From assembly GCF_000406105.1 (NCBI RefSeq), contig NZ_CM001974.1:2819174-2883173 (forward strand): DNA of 64,000 bases. The letters run 5' to 3'. This document shows positions 60,493-64,000 of the stretch, one piece after another. The notes below the pieces were generated by a model, which was not told the origin of the DNA, made no database searches, and saw only the letters and a list, made by a program, of their open reading frames with translations. Both the position numbers and the translations under genes were made by a program. How positions within the stretch are numbered: position 1 is the first letter of the stretch; every line of letters starts with the position of its first letter. The DNA is from Dickeya chrysanthemi NCPPB 402. GTDB taxonomy: Bacteria > Pseudomonadota > Gammaproteobacteria > Enterobacterales > Enterobacteriaceae.

Positions 60493-62223
60493 TTGACCAG
60501 TAACCGACTCGAATGGCAGCAATTGCTGCCCGATCATGCGCCATATCAGACATTATTCTCCCAGGCTGCTCAGTTGGCTCCCGCAGAATTCTCCGCGGTC
60601 CAACCCCGACTGGCCGATGCACTGACGATTTTCTGTCATCCTCGCTCGCCATCTCAGTTCATGCTGCTGAAAGCGCAGGAGAATAATGCTTATCTCGCAT
60701 TGATTGCCAATGCCATCGCTCATTTGCCGGCCCGGCAGCCAGAGACGTTGCACGGCTATCGTTATCATATTGACGGCCGTCAGATCAGTATTCAGCCGGC
60801 TCAATATCCAGATGACAATTTTGCGGCTACGCTGCGTAGCGGCTATCAGGAATGGATCGAGCCAGAACAGCTGTTCGGCTGTGTGCGGGTGTATAAAGAC
60901 GACATCAGCCTGCAACCCGGCCTGATCCACCGTGTAAACGGCGGTACGCTGATCCTGTCGGCACGAACATTGCTGGCGCAACCGCTGATGTGGCTACGGC
61001 TTAAACAAATCATTATCGATGGTCAGTACCACTGGCTATCTCCCGATGAGCGGCAACCATTACCGGTATCGATTCCACCGGTGCCGATTGACCTGCGTCT
61101 GATCGTAGTTGGCGATCGAGAAAGTCTGGGCGATATTCACGACATGGAACCCGAGCTGGGCGAACTGGCAATCTATGGCGAATTTGAATCACACCTGCAA
61201 TTGATTGAACCCGAAGACATGGTGCACTGGTGTTCGTACATCAATACGCTATGTCTGGAAAATCAACTGCCGCTGCTGGCCGCAGACGCCTGGCCGGAAT
61301 TGTTCACGCTGGCGGTACGTTATAGCGGTGATCAGGGCAGTGTTCCGTTATGTCCGCAATGGCTGACTCACCAGCTCAAACACGCAGCGTTGTATACGCG
61401 TCAGGAAGACATTACCGGACAAGCGATTATTGATGCTGTGACTACACGCCGCTGGCGGGAAGGTTACCTGTCCGAACGCATGCAGGATGAAATCGAACTC
61501 GGCCAGGTGTTGATCGAAACCGAGGGCGAGATCATTGGTCAGGTAAATGGCTTGTCTGTACTGGAGTATCCCGGTTACCCATTGATGTTCGGCGAACCAA
61601 TCCGCATCAGTTGTGTGGTACACCCCGGCGACGGCGAGTTAACCGATGTTGAACGCAAAGCCGAGCTGGGTGGCAACCTACATGCCAAAGGCATGATGAT
61701 CATGCAGGCTTTTCTGATTTCTGAATTGGAACTGGAACAACAACTGCCCTTTTCTGCCTCGATCGTGTTCGAGCAGTCTTACGGCGAAGTCGATGGCGAC
61801 AGCGCCTCGCTGGCCGAACTCAGCGCTCTGGTGAGTGCGTTATCGCAATACCCGATTAATCAGCAGTTGGCCGTGACCGGCTCAGTCGACCAGTTTGGTC
61901 ATGTACAACCTATCGGCGGCGTTAACGAAAAAATCGAAGGATTTTTCGAGGTCTGTCAGCGCCGCGGCCTGACGGGTAAGCAAGGGGTGGTTATCCCGAC
62001 GACCAACCAGCGCCATTTATGTCTGTCGCCGGATATCATCGATGCGGTACGTAAAGAACAATTCCATATTTATGCCGTGGATTCAGTGGCCGAAGCCTTG
62101 ATGATATTAACCCAAATGCCTTATGACGATGAGCATCAGCCCAGCCTGCTCTCGGCAATCCGTGAACGCATTGCACAGCTGGCACAACCGGAACGACGTC
62201 GTTTCCCATGGTTTTTCCGTTGA
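60493..62223 (+). CDS. lonH: Lon-type protease domain protein LonH (YcbZ)
   Basis: AAA-less Lon-like protein of 576 residues (E. coli YcbZ 586). The start is a TTG at 60493, giving (M)TSNRLEWQQLLPD, which aligns with the E. coli MTITKLAWRDLVPD; no ATG or GTG is better placed. The Lon catalytic dyad is present as Ser437 in VDGDSAS and Lys480 in VNEKIEG, so proteolytic activity is plausible. The N-terminal part lacks clear Walker motifs. It lies between divergent matP and downstream fabA. Confidence 0.94.
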   Translation: MTSNRLEWQQLLPDHAPYQTLFSQAAQLAPAEFSAVQPRLADALTIFCHPRSPSQFMLLKAQENNAYLALIANAIAHLPARQPETLHGYRYHIDGRQISIQPAQYPDDNFAATLRSGYQEWIEPEQLFGCVRVYKDDISLQPGLIHRVNGGTLILSARTLLAQPLMWLRLKQIIIDGQYHWLSPDERQPLPVSIPPVPIDLRLIVVGDRESLGDIHDMEPELGELAIYGEFESHLQLIEPEDMVHWCSYINTLCLENQLPLLAADAWPELFTLAVRYSGDQGSVPLCPQWLTHQLKHAALYTRQEDITGQAIIDAVTTRRWREGYLSERMQDEIELGQVLIETEGEIIGQVNGLSVLEYPGYPLMFGEPIRISCVVHPGDGELTDVERKAELGGNLHAKGMMIMQAFLISELELEQQLPFSASIVFEQSYGEVDGDSASLAELSALVSALSQYPINQQLAVTGSVDQFGHVQPIGGVNEKIEGFFEVCQRRGLTGKQGVVIPTTNQRHLCLSPDIIDAVRKEQFHIYAVDSVAEALMILTQMPYDDEHQPSLLSAIRERIAQLAQPERRRFPWFFR

Positions 62224-62239
62224 GGAAACTGGTTGGGCC

Positions 62240-62276
62240 AGCAGCAACGGACTTGCTCAGCGTACATCTGTACGCT
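62240..62276. promoter_or_regulatory. FadR and FabR sites upstream of fabA
   Basis: AGCGTACATCTGTACGCT (62259-62276) is a perfect 8-bp-arm palindrome matching the FabR box at E. coli fabA and fabB. Immediately before it, CAGCAACGGACTTGCTCAG resembles the FadR activator site of E. coli fabA, which abuts the FabR site in the same order (from memory). Together they predict activation by FadR and repression by FabR. Confidence 0.8.
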
Positions 62277-62313
62277 AACCTGCGTGCTCCACAAAAACAG
62301 GGCTTATAGAAAC

Positions 62314-62832
62314 ATGGTAGACAAACGCGACTCCTACTCAAAAGAAGATCTTTTCGCCAGCGGACGCGGTGAACTGTTTGGTCCTCAGGGGCCACAACTG
62401 CCGGCCGGCAACATGCTGATGATGGATCGTGTCATCTCGATGACCGAAGAAGGCGGTCTGCATGGAAAAGGCTATGTGGAAGCAGAGCTGGACATCCGCC
62501 CGGACCTGTGGTTCTTCGGTTGCCATTTCATCGGCGACCCGGTGATGCCAGGCTGTCTGGGGCTGGATGCTATGTGGCAGTTGGTAGGTTTCTACCTCGG
62601 CTGGCTGGGCGGTGAAGGCAAAGGCCGTGCGCTGGGCGTGGGTGAAGTAAAATTCACCGGGCAAGTGCTGCCGGACGCTAAGAAAGTGACTTATCGCATC
62701 CATTTCAAGCGTGTTATCAACCGCAAGCTGATCATGGGCATTGCAGACGGTGAAGTGTTGGTCGATGACCGCCTGATCTATACGGCAACCGACCTGAAGG
62801 TCGGTCTGTTCAAAGACACCAGCACATTCTAA
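62314..62832 (+). CDS. fabA: 3-hydroxydecanoyl-ACP dehydratase/isomerase FabA
   Basis: Introduces the double bond for unsaturated fatty acids. 172 residues, equal to E. coli, from the ATG at 62314 ([14 protein letters not shown]). The extended frame to 62233 runs through the operator region. The catalytic pair is His71 in [14 protein letters not shown] and Asp85 in LGLDAMWQ. It follows lonH and has its own promoter and terminator. Confidence 0.98.
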   Translation: MVDKRDSYSKEDLFASGRGELFGPQGPQLPAGNMLMMDRVISMTEEGGLHGKGYVEAELDIRPDLWFFGCHFIGDPVMPGCLGLDAMWQLVGFYLGWLGGEGKGRALGVGEVKFTGQVLPDAKKVTYRIHFKRVINRKLIMGIADGEVLVDDRLIYTATDLKVGLFKDTSTF

Positions 62833-62840
62833 TCACAGAA

Positions 62841-62866
62841 AAAACGCGGCGTTCTCGCCGCGTTTT
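62841..62866. terminator. Intrinsic terminator of fabA
   Basis: AAAACGCGGCG, loop TTCT and CGCCGCGTTTT lie 8 nt after the fabA stop. The A/T flanks allow function on both strands. The next 346 nt (62867-63212) hold no gene; E. coli rmf, the usual neighbour of fabA, is not present here. Confidence 0.9.
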
Positions 62867-63212
62867 GCTGTCGACGCCCGCGCTCCACCGCACGTTGACG
62901 GTCCGCAGACCTCGCCTGTCGTCTGTCTCATTTCCTTGCTTCTTCATCTTCCGGTCATTATCCGTCGCCTGACGTCCGGCAACATAACATGCGGTCTGAG
63001 GAACGGATAACGGTGTACGCCACGAACCCGGTCGGCTATCTTCTCTGCAATTCACAGACAAAGGCGGTCGCGAGAGGTCGAGCAGTTCACGTTTTTGCGA
63101 TCAATTCCGGTTTCTGGTGGTTTGCGGTTTCTGATGAGCAAGGTATACTGAGCCATCGAAATGAAATAGTGTTTTAAAAAATGTAGTTGTCCGCACACTT
63201 AAAGGAATGAAC

Positions 63213-63851
63213 ATGAAAATTGCACTGATTAACGAGAACAGCCAGGCTGCAAAAAACGCGATTATCGCTGCTGCTCTGTCCAAAGCCGTTGAACCGATGG
63301 GTCACACCGTATACAACTACGGTCAATACGCTGTTGAAGACGCAGCACAGCTGACTTACATCCAGAACGGTATTCTGGCTGCCATCCTGCTGAACTCCGG
63401 TGCCGCTGATTTCGTGGTCACGGGTTGTGGTACTGGTCAGGGCGCTATGCTGGCCTGTAACTCTTTCCCGGGTGTAATCTGTGGTCTGGTTGTTGACCCG
63501 TCAGACGCTTACCTGTTCTCTCAGATCAACAACGGTAATGCCGTTTCTCTGCCGTACGCTAAAGGCTTTGGCTGGGGTGCTGAACTGAATCTGGAAAACC
63601 TGTTCACCCAGTTGTTCAAAGAAGAAGGCGGCCGCGGCTATCCGAGCGATCGCGTAGCTCCGCAGCAGCGTAACAAGAAAATTCTGGATGCAGTAAAAGC
63701 CGTGACCTACAACGACCTGATCACCATCCTGAAAGGTTTGGATCAGGAATTGGTCCAAGGCGCTATCGCCGGCCCGAAATTCCAGGAGTACTTCTTCGCC
63801 AATAGCACCAATGCGGAACTGACCAGCTACATCAAATCCCTGCTGAACTAA
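63213..63851 (+). CDS. RpiB/LacA/LacB-family sugar-phosphate isomerase
   Basis: 212-residue member of the RpiB/LacAB isomerase fold. The ATG at 63213 is six bases after AAGGA; an ATG at 63207 is too close to the site. The N-terminal core (about 1-150) has MKIALINENSQAAKN and the catalytic-cysteine motif VVTGCGTGQGAMLACN. An extra C-terminal helical region of about 60 residues exceeds E. coli RpiB (149). Streptococcal DhuI, an RpiB-fold isomerase of unsaturated uronates, is a possible parallel. Codon use is strongly biased to optimal codons, implying high expression. The substrate is unknown. Confidence 0.85.
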   Translation: MKIALINENSQAAKNAIIAAALSKAVEPMGHTVYNYGQYAVEDAAQLTYIQNGILAAILLNSGAADFVVTGCGTGQGAMLACNSFPGVICGLVVDPSDAYLFSQINNGNAVSLPYAKGFGWGAELNLENLFTQLFKEEGGRGYPSDRVAPQQRNKKILDAVKAVTYNDLITILKGLDQELVQGAIAGPKFQEYFFANSTNAELTSYIKSLLN

Positions 63852-63872
63852 TTCAGCCAGGTCATATGATGC

Positions 63873-63901
63873 GACCATCGCTCCGGCGGTGGTCTTTTTT
63901 T
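63873..63901 (+). terminator. Intrinsic terminator of the isomerase gene
   Basis: GACCATCGC and GCGGTGGTC pair with one G-U, followed by seven T, about 22 nt after the stop. From here to the window end no gene is visible. Confidence 0.9.
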
Positions 63902-64000
63902 GCCCGCAAGACAACGCTCGGCGGTATGGGTCGAGCAACAGTTAACCAGACGTTTTAAAAGCCTGAAATACTGCTTGACCATAACAGGGCGACTCCCTAT

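Overview
The window is chromosomal DNA of a gammaproteobacterium of the order Enterobacterales. Gene content and the two exact 127-bp ERIC elements fit a soft-rot pectobacterium, most probably Dickeya or a close relative. The genus is an inference from overall protein similarity and from the non-E. coli gene mix; no rRNA marker is present. Almost all of the window is core genome in an order close to E. coli. No tRNA, rRNA, CRISPR array, prophage or insertion sequence was seen.

Layout. 1-4.1 kb (minus): the end of nagK and the lolCDE lipoprotein-release operon. 4.2-7.7 kb: mfd. 7.7-8.2 kb: ERIC-type repeats. 8.2-17.3 kb: an accessory stretch with a CSS-EAL c-di-GMP phosphodiesterase, yegD, an arylamine N-acetyltransferase, and a GH31 glycosidase/MFS transporter pair divergent from a LacI-type regulator. 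17.3-23.7 kb (minus): ycfJ, ndh, ycfP, nagZ, thiK, lpoB, ycfL and hinT. 23.8-24.9 kb: an Ldh2/YbiC-type dehydrogenase in the slot where E. coli has fhuE. 25.2-37.6 kb (minus): ptsG, a tatD-family gene, holB, tmk, mltG, pabC and the fatty-acid/phospholipid operon yceD-rpmF-plsX-fabHDG-acpP-fabF. 37.7-45.6 kb: maf-2, rluC, rne, a small ABM-domain gene, pyrC, SOS-regulated dinI, and bssS. 46-53 kb: trhO, lpxL and opgGH. 53.3-59.8 kb: a second accessory stretch with a His/Met-rich DUF2946 protein, a frameshifted PepSY membrane protein, a chemoreceptor, an orphan ribbon-helix-helix protein, a frameshifted GhoT/OrtT-like toxin and repeat elements. 59.8-63.9 kb: matP, lonH, fabA and a highly expressed-looking RpiB/LacAB-family isomerase.

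Functionally the window is dominated by cell-envelope biogenesis (lipoprotein sorting, peptidoglycan synthesis and recycling, lipid A acylation, osmoregulated periplasmic glucans, fatty acids) and by nucleic-acid upkeep (mfd, holB, tmk, rne, rluC, dinI, matP). Recognisable control sites include an FNR box before ndh, a LexA box before dinI, an Mlc/NagC-type operator before ptsG, FadR/FabR sites before fabA, and a palindrome serving the LacI-type regulator.

The least ordinary signals are: (a) a family of long ERIC relatives that share ERIC ends but carry a different structured core; (b) two genes (PepSY and GhoT/OrtT-like) each broken by one missing T in a T-run; (c) a collapsed Old Yellow Enzyme relic; (d) the GH31/hexuronate-type-transporter cluster with its operator; (e) the RpiB-like isomerase. 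I did not find a clearly new multi-gene system; the candidates are graded accordingly.
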